Shown in pieces: positions 1 to 7,379 of a stretch of DNA of 29,046 nt. How positions within the stretch are numbered: the stretch's first letter is position 1; the number at the start of each line of letters is the position of its first letter. The DNA comes from Pauljensenia sp. Lineage in GTDB: Bacteria > Actinomycetota > Actinomycetes > Actinomycetales > Actinomycetaceae. The stretch is from the NCBI GenBank assembly GCA_029983625.1, contig JASBZF010000009.1, positions 1 to 29,046 on the forward strand, given 5' to 3'. Made by a program: the position numbers and the translations under genes. Under the pieces are notes generated by a model, which worked only from the letters and a program-made list of their open reading frames with translations, was not told the DNA's origin and made no database searches.

Positions 1-83
1 GCAAAACGCCGCCACAACATGCGGGCACGCACCTACACCCCCACACACTAAACCCCAACCTCGCGACATGGGCGCGAACTTCG

Positions 84-118
84 TAAAATAAAATAAAGAA
101 GTGCGTGCCCACGCGCAC
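84..118 (+). promoter_or_regulatory. Possible secA promoter and leader hairpin
   Basis: TAAAAT at 84-89 matches five of six bases of a sigma-A -10 box. The -35 region is poor. A start point near 96 would leave a leader of about 58 bases before secA. The leader can form a short hairpin, GTGCGT at 101-106 with GCGCAC at 113-118. The promoter is an inference from the -10 box alone, and no function for the hairpin can be claimed. Confidence 0.35.
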
Positions 119-154
119 GGGGCATTCGCCCTGATCCGACCCACAGGAGTCCTT

Positions 155-3052
155 GTGTCCTTCCTCGACAAGATCCTTCGCGCAGGCGAAGGACGCACTC
201 TCAAGAAGCTCGACCAGATCGCCAGTCAGGTTGACGCACTTCAAGAGGACTTTGAAGCGCTGAGTGATACGGAACTTCAAGCAAAAACTGCTGAGTTTAA
301 AGCGCGCCTCGCCGAAGGGGAAACCCTGGACGACCTGCTTGTGGAAGCATTCGCAACCGTGCGGGAAGCCGCATGGCGCATCCTGCGCATGAGGCCCTTC
401 CACGTGCAAGTCATGGGCGGAATCGCACTCCACCAAGGCAACATCGCCGAAATGAAAACCGGTGAAGGCAAAACCCTCGTTGCCACAATGCCAGCCTATC
501 TGCGCGCCCTCACCGGCAAAGGCGTCCACGTTGTCACAGTCAACGATTACCTCGCCAAATACCAGTCCGACATCATGGCGCGCGTCTACAGCTTCCTCGG
601 ACTGTCAACCGGCTGCGTCCTCGTCGGACAACGCCCCGAAGAACGGCGAAAACAATACGAAGCTGACATCACCTACGGAACGAACAACGAATTCGGCTTC
701 GACTACCTGCGCGACAACATGGCCCAGCGTGTCGAAGACATGGTCCAACGCGGCCATAACTACGTGATCGTCGATGAAGTGGACTCGATCCTCATTGACG
801 AAGCACGCACCCCACTCATCATCTCCGGCCCAGCATCAGGGGACGTCAACCGCTGGTACGTGGAGTTTGCGCGCATCGCCCAGCTCCTTACCCGCGATGT
901 CGATTACGAAGTCGATGAGAAAAAGAAAACAATCGGCGTCCTCGAACCCGGTATCGACGCAGTGGAAGACCAGCTCGGAGTAGACAACCTCTACGAAGCA
1001 GCAAACACTCCGCTCATCGGTTTCCTCAACAACGCGATCAAAGCAAAGGAACTTTTCCACCTTGACAAGGACTACATCGTCGATCACGGTGAAGTCCTCA
1101 TCGTGGATGAACACACCGGCCGTGTCCTACCGGGACGCCGCTACAACGACGGAATGCACCAGGCCATCGAAGCGAAAGAAGGCGTAGAGATCAAGGCAGA
1201 GAACCAAACTCTTGCCACGATCACCCTACAGAACTACTTCCGCCTCTACCCCGAAGGCTCACGCGCAGGCATGACGGGCACCGCAGAGACCGAAGCCGCA
1301 GAGTTCGCTTCCACCTACAAAATCGGTGTCATTCCGATCCCCACGAATAAACCGATGATCCGTATCGATCAACCCGACTTTGTTTTCCCGAGCGAACGCG
1401 GCAAACTCAAAGCAATCATCGACGACATTGCAGAACGCCACGCGAAAGGCCAACCGATCCTTGTTGGCACCGCCTCCGTTGAAAAATCCGAACTTCTTTC
1501 CCAACTTCTCAAAGAGAAGAAAATCCCCCACCAGGTGCTGAACGCGAAACAACACGCCAGAGAAGCCGCTGTTGTTGCGATGGCAGGCCGTAAAGGTGCC
1601 GTGACGGTTGCGACAAACATGGCGGGACGCGGTACGGACATCATGCTCGGCGGCAACTCAGAGTTCATCGCCCAAGCGAACCTCGCAGCCCAAGGGCTTG
1701 ACCCGAAAGAAAACCCCGAAGAATACCGCGCCGCCTGGCCACTGGCCCTCGCTGAAGCTGATGCCGCAGTGGAAGCAGAACGCGAAGAAGTACGTGAACT
1801 CGGTGGACTCTACGTCCTCGGTTCTGAACGTCACGAATCCCGCCGCATCGATAATCAGCTACGAGGACGATCAGGCCGTCAAGGCGATCCCGGCGAATCC
1901 CGCTTCTACCTGTCAATGGAAGACGACCTCATGCGTCTGTTCAACTCAGGAATGGCACAGCGGATCATGACATCAGGCGCCTACCCTGCAGATCTTCCTT
2001 TGGAGAACCGTCTGGTGTCGCGTTCAATCCAATCTGCGCAACACCAGGTCGAAGCACGCAACTTCGAGATCCGTAAAAACGTCCTCAAATACGACGATGT
2101 GATGACCGGGCAGCGTGAACTCGTATACGAGGAACGGCGACGAGTGCTCGAAGGTGAAGACCTGGAACCGCAGATGAAGTCCTTCATGCAGAGCCTCATT
2201 GCCGGAATCGTCGATGAAAAAACTGCCGGACTTTCCCCGCGCGAATGGGATCTTGACCTCATCTGGGATACGCTGCGCGCCTACTATCCGCCCTCGGTTT
2301 CTGCCGCCGAGGTTGAAGCCGAACACGGAGGATCCGGTTCGCTTGTCCGTGACGACCTCGTCACCGAACTCGTCGGCGATATTCATGCCGTCTATGAAGA
2401 CGCAGAAGACGCCCTGAACGAAAATCCTTTGGCGCTTGCTCAACTCGGTGAAGACCCGATGCGCACCCTCGAACGCCGCGTCGTCATCGCAACAGTAGAC
2501 CGTCTCTGGCGTGAACATCTCTACGAGATGGATTACCTCAAGGAAGGTATCGGCCTACGTGCGATGGGCCAACGCGACCCGCTGGTCGAATACAAAGACG
2601 AGGGCGCAAAAATGTTCCAAGCAATGATGGAACGCATTCGTGAAGAATCCGTCCAACAGGTCTTTGCTTTCGCTCGACAGTTTGATAAAGCACTGGAGCA
2701 AGCACGAGAGAACAGCCTTTTTGAACAGGGCGTACAGGCATACTCTCCGGCATCAGATTCACCTTCCTCGAATGAAGAAACCCCCGCCGCAGCACCGGGA
2801 ACTGAAGAAATACAGGGCGCTGCGAAAGCCGAAACGAAGAAGGCTGCCCAGACTGTAAAGAGCGCCGAACAGCGCGCGCGCACCGCGCGCGCGGCATCCG
2901 TCATGGGGGATCTTGGTCAAGCTAAAGCCGCAACGGCGCTTCGCTATTCCTCCTTTGAAGGCGAAGTCTCAGCTTCGGGCGCTTCCGCTACGCAAGGGGG
3001 GAACCGTGAACAGCGTCGAGCCGCCGCGAAGAAAGCACGGAAGCGGCGCTGA
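155..3052 (+). CDS. secA: Preprotein translocase ATPase SecA
   Basis: This is the motor ATPase that pushes unfolded preproteins through the SecYEG channel at the cytoplasmic membrane. The 965-residue product has the whole SecA core: Walker A GEGKT near residue 106, Walker B around DEVD at residue 207, the helicase motif NMAGRGTDIMLGG, and the RGRSGRQGDPG arginine-finger region. The frame is open from GTG at 101. I chose GTG at 155 because the product then begins with the usual SFLDKIL start and has an AGGAG ribosome site about six bases upstream. The tail is rich in Ala, Lys and Arg and ends KKARKRR. I see no C-terminal CxC zinc motif of the SecB-binding kind, which fits an actinobacterial housekeeping SecA1. 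It converges on the Rv3235-like gene, with a long hairpin between the two coding ends. Confidence 0.97.
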   Translation: MSFLDKILRAGEGRTLKKLDQIASQVDALQEDFEALSDTELQAKTAEFKARLAEGETLDDLLVEAFATVREAAWRILRMRPFHVQVMGGIALHQGNIAEMKTGEGKTLVATMPAYLRALTGKGVHVVTVNDYLAKYQSDIMARVYSFLGLSTGCVLVGQRPEERRKQYEADITYGTNNEFGFDYLRDNMAQRVEDMVQRGHNYVIVDEVDSILIDEARTPLIISGPASGDVNRWYVEFARIAQLLTRDVDYEVDEKKKTIGVLEPGIDAVEDQLGVDNLYEAANTPLIGFLNNAIKAKELFHLDKDYIVDHGEVLIVDEHTGRVLPGRRYNDGMHQAIEAKEGVEIKAENQTLATITLQNYFRLYPEGSRAGMTGTAETEAAEFASTYKIGVIPIPTNKPMIRIDQPDFVFPSERGKLKAIIDDIAERHAKGQPILVGTASVEKSELLSQLLKEKKIPHQVLNAKQHAREAAVVAMAGRKGAVTVATNMAGRGTDIMLGGNSEFIAQANLAAQGLDPKENPEEYRAAWPLALAEADAAVEAEREEVRELGGLYVLGSERHESRRIDNQLRGRSGRQGDPGESRFYLSMEDDLMRLFNSGMAQRIMTSGAYPADLPLENRLVSRSIQSAQHQVEARNFEIRKNVLKYDDVMTGQRELVYEERRRVLEGEDLEPQMKSFMQSLIAGIVDEKTAGLSPREWDLDLIWDTLRAYYPPSVSAAEVEAEHGGSGSLVRDDLVTELVGDIHAVYEDAEDALNENPLALAQLGEDPMRTLERRVVIATVDRLWREHLYEMDYLKEGIGLRAMGQRDPLVEYKDEGAKMFQAMMERIREESVQQVFAFARQFDKALEQARENSLFEQGVQAYSPASDSPSSNEETPAAAPGTEEIQGAAKAETKKAAQTVKSAEQRARTARAASVMGDLGQAKAATALRYSSFEGEVSASGASATQGGNREQRRAAAKKARKRR

Positions 3053-3083
3053 GAATACTGTGTGACAGCCACATCGGCTGCTC

Positions 3084-3560
3084 TTAGGCGATTTCGAGGG
3101 CGGTGGTGATCCACCGCCCTCGAAATGCTTCAAGGCGCAGAGCAACCGCGTAAGAGCGCTGCGGACTGCGCACGACAACCGCGGACTCAGCGATACCCGC
3201 TGCGATGTGTGTGCTCCGCCAGATCACAGGAGCACACGAACGTCGTGAACGCCCCAGCGTAGCAGGGTCAAGCTGCAGGTGCTTCATCGCCGTATACAGG
3301 GAAGGAATCATCCATCGTTCCAACTGTCGTTTGTCACGCAGTCCGAGGAGAGCTTCAATAATTGCTCGGGCGAGACCGGCAGACCATGTTGCAGCATCTG
3401 GGACTTCAGGGTCGAGCCGACCGTCTTCAAAGCGAGAATCAAGCCAAAGCCTCATATCTGATCGTTCCGTTGAGGACAGATCCTGGCTCATATCCCAGCG
3501 GAAAGTACGCCTGGTCTGGGTGAAACGATCAAGTGAAGGTGCGCGGGAAGGGGTGCTCAT
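3084..3560 (-). CDS. Rv3235-like conserved actinobacterial protein (DUF6459-like)
   Basis: The 158-residue product is soluble, with no signal peptide or membrane segment. It resembles the actinobacterial family typified by Mycobacterium tuberculosis Rv3235, which often lies near secA. Its function is unknown. Visible features are an acidic N-terminal third, a middle helix (GLARAIIEALLGLRDKRQLERWMIPSLY), and a C-terminal part with RSPQRSYAVALRLEAFRGRW, which is the conserved-looking region. The start codon overlaps the stop of the upstream LysM gene by four bases (ATGA), and AGGAG lies just before the ATG, so the two are probably co-translated. The last codons form one side of the 3091-3126 hairpin. 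Family assignment is from memory of the pattern and has not been checked by search. Confidence 0.7.
   Translation of the reverse strand: MSTPSRAPSLDRFTQTRRTFRWDMSQDLSSTERSDMRLWLDSRFEDGRLDPEVPDAATWSAGLARAIIEALLGLRDKRQLERWMIPSLYTAMKHLQLDPATLGRSRRSCAPVIWRSTHIAAGIAESAVVVRSPQRSYAVALRLEAFRGRWITTALEIA
3091..3126. terminator. 16-bp perfect hairpin, probable bidirectional terminator
   Basis: ATTTCGAGGGCGGTGG at 3091-3106 is followed by the loop TGAT and then its exact reverse complement at 3111-3126. It lies between the convergent ends of secA (stop at 3052) and the Rv3235-like gene (stop at 3084-3086). It sits inside the last codons of that reverse-strand gene. No clear U-run follows on either strand, so this would be a U-poor terminator or an mRNA 3'-end stabiliser. 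Position and symmetry support a terminator role; the mechanism is inferred. Confidence 0.75.
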
Positions 3561-4393
3561 TGTGACTCCTGAGGAAGAAGAAGGGTTTGTCCGGGACGGA
3601 TGAGATTCGGGTCAGAACCGATGGTGTCGGTATTCAGGGAGTAGATTTTTCGCCACATTGCGTCAATCTTTTCCATATCGGTATCGGGTAACAGTTGAGT
3701 GCGTGCGATGTCCCACAAGGTGTCACCAGGGAGGACAGTGCAGGTCGCTAAAGTAGAAGATTCGTCCGTGTTTGTGTGTGAAGGCTGCTCCTTGTGTGCG
3801 TGCAAATGATCCGTGGAGAATGCAGTCGGCGGAGTGGGTGTGCGCGTTGCAGAAGGAGGTTGTCGCTCCGGCGCAGATGTGGAATCTGATCTTTGAGAAG
3901 GGGACGTGCTTAGGGAATCTGAACGCGCCTTTGCGTGAGGGCTCACAGAATCCTTTGAGTCGCTTGCCTCCCAGATCCACGTGAAAGACGCAGGATCTGC
4001 GGATGTGGGATCCGTGTTGGGTAGGGCGAAGGCTGCGCCCGTTCCCACAGTGAAGATGCTTGCTCCGATTGCTGAAGACGCGAGGGAACGCGCGATGATC
4101 CTTTGGGCCCGTCCGGTTCCGCATATGCGCGCCACCTTCAAGGCGACGAGGCGAGCCTGCGTGGGGAGCGTGTGCGTCTGAGCAAGCAAAGCGATAAGCG
4201 CCCACAGCGCATTCCATGCCAGGGTGAGGACTCCAATAAGTGTCAGGAGGAACACGAGAGCTAACTCGGGACGAGCGTAAGAAATCAAAGGCCACGCCCA
4301 GTGCGCACCGAGGGCGAGGACTGTGGCCCCCATGCCTGCAAGTGGTGCAGTCGCAGCAGCACACTTCAGATCGCGAGATCCCTCATTCAGCAT
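3557..4393 (-). CDS. Membrane-anchored LysM-domain protein
   Basis: The 278-residue product has two hydrophobic segments near the N terminus (about residues 11-35 and 43-71), a possible third near 103-124, and a long Ser/Thr/Pro-rich linker (about 130-215). It ends with one LysM domain (about 218-276), containing VLPGDTLWDIA and LIRPGQTLLLP. LysM domains bind peptidoglycan or chitin-like glycans, so the protein is probably held in the membrane with its tail reaching into the wall. No hydrolase domain is visible. The start ATG at 4393 has AAGGGGG seven bases upstream. It is the first gene of a two-gene reverse operon with the Rv3235-like gene, which it overlaps by four bases. Similar LysM proteins beside secA occur in other actinobacteria; the role is unknown. 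Confidence 0.75.
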   Translation of the reverse strand: MLNEGSRDLKCAAATAPLAGMGATVLALGAHWAWPLISYARPELALVFLLTLIGVLTLAWNALWALIALLAQTHTLPTQARLVALKVARICGTGRAQRIIARSLASSAIGASIFTVGTGAAFALPNTDPTSADPASFTWIWEASDSKDSVSPHAKARSDSLSTSPSQRSDSTSAPERQPPSATRTPTPPTAFSTDHLHAHKEQPSHTNTDESSTLATCTVLPGDTLWDIARTQLLPDTDMEKIDAMWRKIYSLNTDTIGSDPNLIRPGQTLLLPQESQ

Positions 4394-4517
4394 CTCATGA
4401 CCCCCTTCACTTCGGAATCATGTCAGAACATATCAGTTCTTGCTACTTAGTGTGAATCCTTGCTGCTCTGCTGTCAATAGCTTTTGGAAAAACAGCGCAC
4501 AGTGGCACTCTGTACCC
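4394..4517. promoter_or_regulatory. Divergent intergenic region with GAAC-N6-GTTC inverted repeat
   Basis: This 124-base gap lies between the divergent LysM gene and the small-barrel-like gene and must hold at least one promoter. It contains the inverted repeat AGAAC (4425-4429), six bases, GTTCT (4436-4440). The spacing differs from the SOS box. A GGAAT at 4414-4418 is followed 17 bases later by GTT, one base short of a good SigR-type promoter. None of these is strong enough for a named call. Confidence 0.3.
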
Positions 4518-5084
4518 GTGGACCTTGAGCTCTTCCTCCGCTCTCTCGAATCTGAGTTTGATGCGAGACGACGCGCCGATGCTGACGCACTCGTCGATGA
4601 ACTTGCGCAAGCAGAACGTGTTGCCCTTACCCTCGCTGATCGGATCGCCGCGCGAGAAGGTGAAAAACTGAAAGTCATCCTGCGCGGAGGTGAAAGCATC
4701 GAAGGGGCACTGGTGCGTGCGCGAAAAGGCTGGATTCTTCTTCGCGACGCGCGAGGAGACGCACTCATTCCCCTCCATGCGATCGTCGCAGCAAGTCCTT
4801 TAGGGATGAGCGCAGACTGTTCGCGGGCAAGCGCAGGTATTGCGATGTCCTCTGTTTTGCGCGCCCTCGCGAACGCGAGGATACCGGTCGTCGTTGACCA
4901 TGACGCAGGACGACATGTGGGCATCATCCTTGGCGTATTCGCCGATCACTTCGACATGGAAACCAATGCTGGCGAAACGATGATCGACTCGCGTGATCGG
5001 AGCCCGCGCGCTCGCCTAGGCCTAGCGCACAGCAGGATCAGATACGTGCGAACTGCGGCAATAAGGAACTACATCGACGTGTAG
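4518..5084 (+). CDS. Conserved actinobacterial protein, possible small-barrel (Sm-like) fold
   Basis: The frame is open from 4440, but I place the start at GTG 4518, giving 188 residues (VDLELFLRSLESEFDARRRADADAL). Homologues that I recall in Streptomyces and relatives begin with this acidic and basic helical segment and are often labelled loosely as Fis-family regulators. No Fis-type HTH is visible here. After the helix (about residues 1-45), strands such as KLKVILRGGESIEGALVRARKGWILLRDARGDALIPLHAIVAA resemble the small beta-barrel of Sm-like proteins, in which a charged loop and a W-I-L-L strand alternate. A second set of strands follows. There is no good ribosome site before 4518, so the mRNA may be leaderless. 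The end overlaps the convergent HTH gene by 16 bases. Function unknown; the fold is a guess. Confidence 0.65.
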   Translation: MDLELFLRSLESEFDARRRADADALVDELAQAERVALTLADRIAAREGEKLKVILRGGESIEGALVRARKGWILLRDARGDALIPLHAIVAASPLGMSADCSRASAGIAMSSVLRALANARIPVVVDHDAGRHVGIILGVFADHFDMETNAGETMIDSRDRSPRARLGLAHSRIRYVRTAAIRNYIDV

Positions 5085-5293
5085 GCCGAGAGGTTTTCTT
5101 GGATACGAGAGCGTGTCGCGGCGTACTGCTCCTCAATGTACTTCTCAAGAGCGGACTCTTCGACGCGCCAGACTTTCTTACCGCCCACCTGAATGGCGGG
5201 TAGCTCCCCGGAAGAGACGAGCGAACGGGCTGCCGACATCGTGAGATTAAGGGTTTCGGCAACATCAGCCAAAGTAAGGAATCGAGGACTCAT
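5069..5293 (-). CDS. Excisionase-family helix-turn-helix DNA-binding protein
   Basis: The 74-residue protein is one MerR/excisionase-type winged HTH. It has FLTLADVAETLNLTMSAARSLVSSGELPAIQVGGKKVWRV, where the second part is the recognition helix and wing, followed by a short amphipathic tail (EESALEKYIEEQY). It lacks the phage or plasmid neighbours of a real excisionase. It sits instead among conserved chromosomal genes, so a small chromosomal regulator of the BldC-like sort is more likely. A promoter with the -10 box seven bases before the ATG suggests a leaderless transcript. Its 3' end overlaps the convergent upstream gene by 16 bases, so each stop lies inside the other gene. Targets cannot be predicted, but the divergent SAF-domain operon 100 bases away is the obvious candidate. 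Confidence 0.8.
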   Translation of the reverse strand: MSPRFLTLADVAETLNLTMSAARSLVSSGELPAIQVGGKKVWRVEESALEKYIEEQYAATRSRIQENLSAYTSM

Positions 5294-5299
5294 AAACCT

Positions 5300-5355
5300 G
5301 AGTATCTCACTTCGTTAAAGTTCGTGTCATATCTGTTCAGTGGGTGTGGATACTC
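5300..5355. promoter_or_regulatory. Symmetric divergent promoter region between HTH gene and SAF operon
   Basis: On the reverse strand, ATGACA (5330-5325) and GATACT (5306-5301) are separated by 18 bases and make a fair sigma-A promoter. Its start point would fall at or next to the ATG of the HTH gene. The same GATACT occurs on the forward strand at 5349-5354, as part of the inverted repeat GAGTATC (5300-5306) and GATACTC (5349-5355). That copy could be the -10 box of the SAF operon, though its -35 is weak. The symmetry could also be an operator pair for the small HTH protein. Confidence 0.45.
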
Positions 5356-5390
5356 TGTTTTCATCCGAGTAGATATTCCTCAAATCATCT

Positions 5391-6065
5391 GTGGAATCTC
5401 GGCGCGACGCGCGTTTTTCTATCACTATTGACTGTGTGAGAACTCGACGAAGCGTTCTGCGCGTATCCGCCCCACGACGCCTATGGCGCGACCCGCGATT
5501 CCTTGGTGGCCTGGCACTCATTGCCCTTTCCGTTCTTGCTACCGCCTGGCTCGTTGCCGACGCGCGCGCCGGTGAACCCGTATATCGGACGACAAGGGCG
5601 ATCGCAGTGGGGGAGAAACTCGACGCAACAAACACCGAAATCGTGGACGCTCGAACAGAATCGAAAGCCTACGTCCTCGAAGGCCAGCTACCCGACGGAG
5701 CCCTCGCCGCACGTTCACTCGCTGCTCAAGAACTCCTCGCACAATCAACGGTAACCACACAGGCTGATTCAGATGTGCGCAGACTCGTGGTCGCAGTCGC
5801 CGAAGGGCTCCCCTCAAACACTTCCCCCGGTGACCTGCTCGAACTCTGGTCCCTACCGCTTGATGAGCGTCGCGAAAAAGACACACCCGGATCAGAAAAA
5901 ATTGCTTCCGCCGTCACGCTCGTCAAGATTCTTGAATCCAACTCCTCCCTGACCAGGAGCGGCTCAAGGATCGAACTCCTTGTGGGGTCTGCAGATCTGC
6001 CCAAAGTACTCGATGCGATGAGCGGACGAGGTGTCCTCGCAGCCGTACCGATCGGTCCATCATGA
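5391..6065 (+). CDS. SAF-domain (CpaB/RcpC-like) membrane-anchored protein
   Basis: The product has a basic N terminus, one hydrophobic segment (about residues 38-56, FLGGLALIALSVLATAWLVA) and then an extracytoplasmic SAF-type domain. The SAF part is visible as the PVYRTTRAIAVGEKLDATN strand-turn, followed by LPDGALAARSLAAQELL. This arrangement is that of CpaB/RcpC, the periplasmic part of Tad-type pili. No secretin, TadA ATPase or pilin gene is in view. The start is uncertain: GTG at 5391 or GTG at 5436, neither with a clear ribosome site. The next gene starts inside the stop codon of this one (ATGA), so the pair is translationally coupled. Related SAF/CpaE-like pairs are, as I recall, widespread in actinobacteria without the rest of a Tad locus, and their role is not established. 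Confidence 0.75.
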   Translation: MESRRDARFSITIDCVRTRRSVLRVSAPRRLWRDPRFLGGLALIALSVLATAWLVADARAGEPVYRTTRAIAVGEKLDATNTEIVDARTESKAYVLEGQLPDGALAARSLAAQELLAQSTVTTQADSDVRRLVVAVAEGLPSNTSPGDLLELWSLPLDERREKDTPGSEKIASAVTLVKILESNSSLTRSGSRIELLVGSADLPKVLDAMSGRGVLAAVPIGPS

Positions 6066-7375
6066 CTTCTCGACACACCGTAGCCCTTCTCGCTGATCCT
6101 GAAGACGAGGGCGGCATCGTTCAAGCTGTCGATGCGCGAGCCGATCTGAAGGTGGTGCGCAGATGCGCAGACCTTCCTGAAGTTCGAGCGGCTGTGCGCG
6201 CAGGAATCGCCGACCTCGTTGTTCTTCGCGCGGCAGAACCCGACCTCGACACCCTCGTCATCGAAGAACTTCACCTCGGCGGAGCCGGTGTTCTTCTGCT
6301 CATCGATGAATCCACTCACACACAAGCGCGCAGTCTCGGAGCTGATGCCCTCGCGCAAAAGAGCAATCCCGAGCGGGTCGTCGAAGCCCTAGAAAACTAC
6401 ATTCGAGGTGGACACATCCACATTCCGAATGAGTCCATGCCGCCAGATCCCTTCACGCAGGACACCTGTGTCACACGTGATGCTGAGGCGGAACTGAAGG
6501 ACAAAGCAGCAGCTGGACACAGAACACAAACAGAACGAGGGCGAGGCACAATCCTTGCCGTATGGGGAACCTCGGGTGCTCCGGGACGTTCGACATTTGC
6601 CCTCGGAATCGCTCACGCGCTTGCCGAAACTGCTCCGACGATCCTCATTGACGGCGATATGAGGAATCCTTCGCTTGCACACATGGCGGGAATCCCCCTT
6701 GATTCCTCCGGTATCGCCGTGCTTGCCCGCGCAGCTTTAAGGGGAGTCCTCGACGATCGTGATCTTGAGGCAGCACTGGTTCCCTATGCGCTTCGTTTGT
6801 CGATACTCACCGGATTGACCACGCCTCACAGGTGGAGAGAAGTGGGTCCTGGAGCTCTTGACGCGATCGTCATGGCGGCTGCGCGTCTGTGCCCCTGGGT
6901 GGTTGTGGATCTCGCTGCGGTCACTCTTGACGAAGTCGCTGATGAGACCCGACACATTGGGGATCGAGATGACACGACAGCTGCGATCCTTCGACGGGCC
7001 GATGAGATTATGTGCGTGGCGCGAGCGGATGTCCTTGGAATTTCGCGTCTGACTCATGCACTCACCTGGCTTGAAGAATTGAATGTTTCCGCTCAGTTGC
7101 GCATCGTGATGAACAGGGTCGCATCTGCGGCAACGGGGTCACGACCCTACAGTGCGATCGGAACAGCATTGCAAGCAATCATCCCAGAACGCAGCGCCTA
7201 CCTTGTTCCTGAAGATACGGCGGTCGCAAAAGGACTTCTCAAAGGTCGCAGCGTCGTGGCAGCTTTTCCTCGATCTCCTGCGGCGCAGGCACTGTGTGAT
7301 GTGGCGGGAAGTCTTAACGGGACAAGGGCGCATGTGTCACGTAAAAGACGGCGTGGTCGCCATGTGAAACACTAG
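6062..7375 (+). CDS. CpaE/TadZ-like ParA/MinD-family ATPase with arginine P-loop
   Basis: The 437-residue protein has an N-terminal receiver-like domain (about 1-120, with VALLADPEDEGGIV and DLVVLRAAEPDLDTLV) and a C-terminal ParA/MinD-type domain (about 160-430). This two-part build is that of CpaE/TadZ, which localises Tad pilus machinery. The P-loop reads GTSGAPGRSTFA: the lysine expected before Ser/Thr is arginine (R176). Later motifs are present, including ILIDGDMRNPSLAHMAG (strand with the signature Asp) and WVVVDLAAVTLDEVA. Arginine at this place seems to be common in actinobacterial members and may weaken or change ATP use. It overlaps the SAF gene by four bases and the next gene starts five bases after its stop, so the three form one operon. 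The substrate or partner is unknown. Confidence 0.78.
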   Translation: MTSRHTVALLADPEDEGGIVQAVDARADLKVVRRCADLPEVRAAVRAGIADLVVLRAAEPDLDTLVIEELHLGGAGVLLLIDESTHTQARSLGADALAQKSNPERVVEALENYIRGGHIHIPNESMPPDPFTQDTCVTRDAEAELKDKAAAGHRTQTERGRGTILAVWGTSGAPGRSTFALGIAHALAETAPTILIDGDMRNPSLAHMAGIPLDSSGIAVLARAALRGVLDDRDLEAALVPYALRLSILTGLTTPHRWREVGPGALDAIVMAAARLCPWVVVDLAAVTLDEVADETRHIGDRDDTTAAILRRADEIMCVARADVLGISRLTHALTWLEELNVSAQLRIVMNRVASAATGSRPYSAIGTALQAIIPERSAYLVPEDTAVAKGLLKGRSVVAAFPRSPAAQALCDVAGSLNGTRAHVSRKRRRGRHVKH

Positions 7376-7379
7376 GAAC

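Noticed and set aside
101..154. Upstream start of SecA or a SecM-like arrest leader
   Set aside because: The 18 extra residues are in frame with secA, lack a good ribosome site, and show no arrest motif. GTG 155 with AGGAG gives the normal SecA start.
2024..2518. Long antisense open frame inside secA
   Set aside because: It mirrors the codon pattern of secA, has no ribosome site, and encodes nothing recognisable.
4414..4438. GGAAT-N17-GTT resembling a SigR promoter before the small-barrel-like gene
   Set aside because: The spacer is 17 and not 18 or 19 bases, and no oxidative-stress link of the gene is known.
4425..4440. AGAAC-N6-GTTCT as an SOS box
   Set aside because: LexA sites have four bases between GAAC and GTTC. 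Six would shift the half-sites out of phase.
5069..5293. Excisionase-like gene as a sign of a prophage or integrated element
   Set aside because: There is no integrase, att-like repeat or phage gene, and its neighbours are conserved chromosomal genes.
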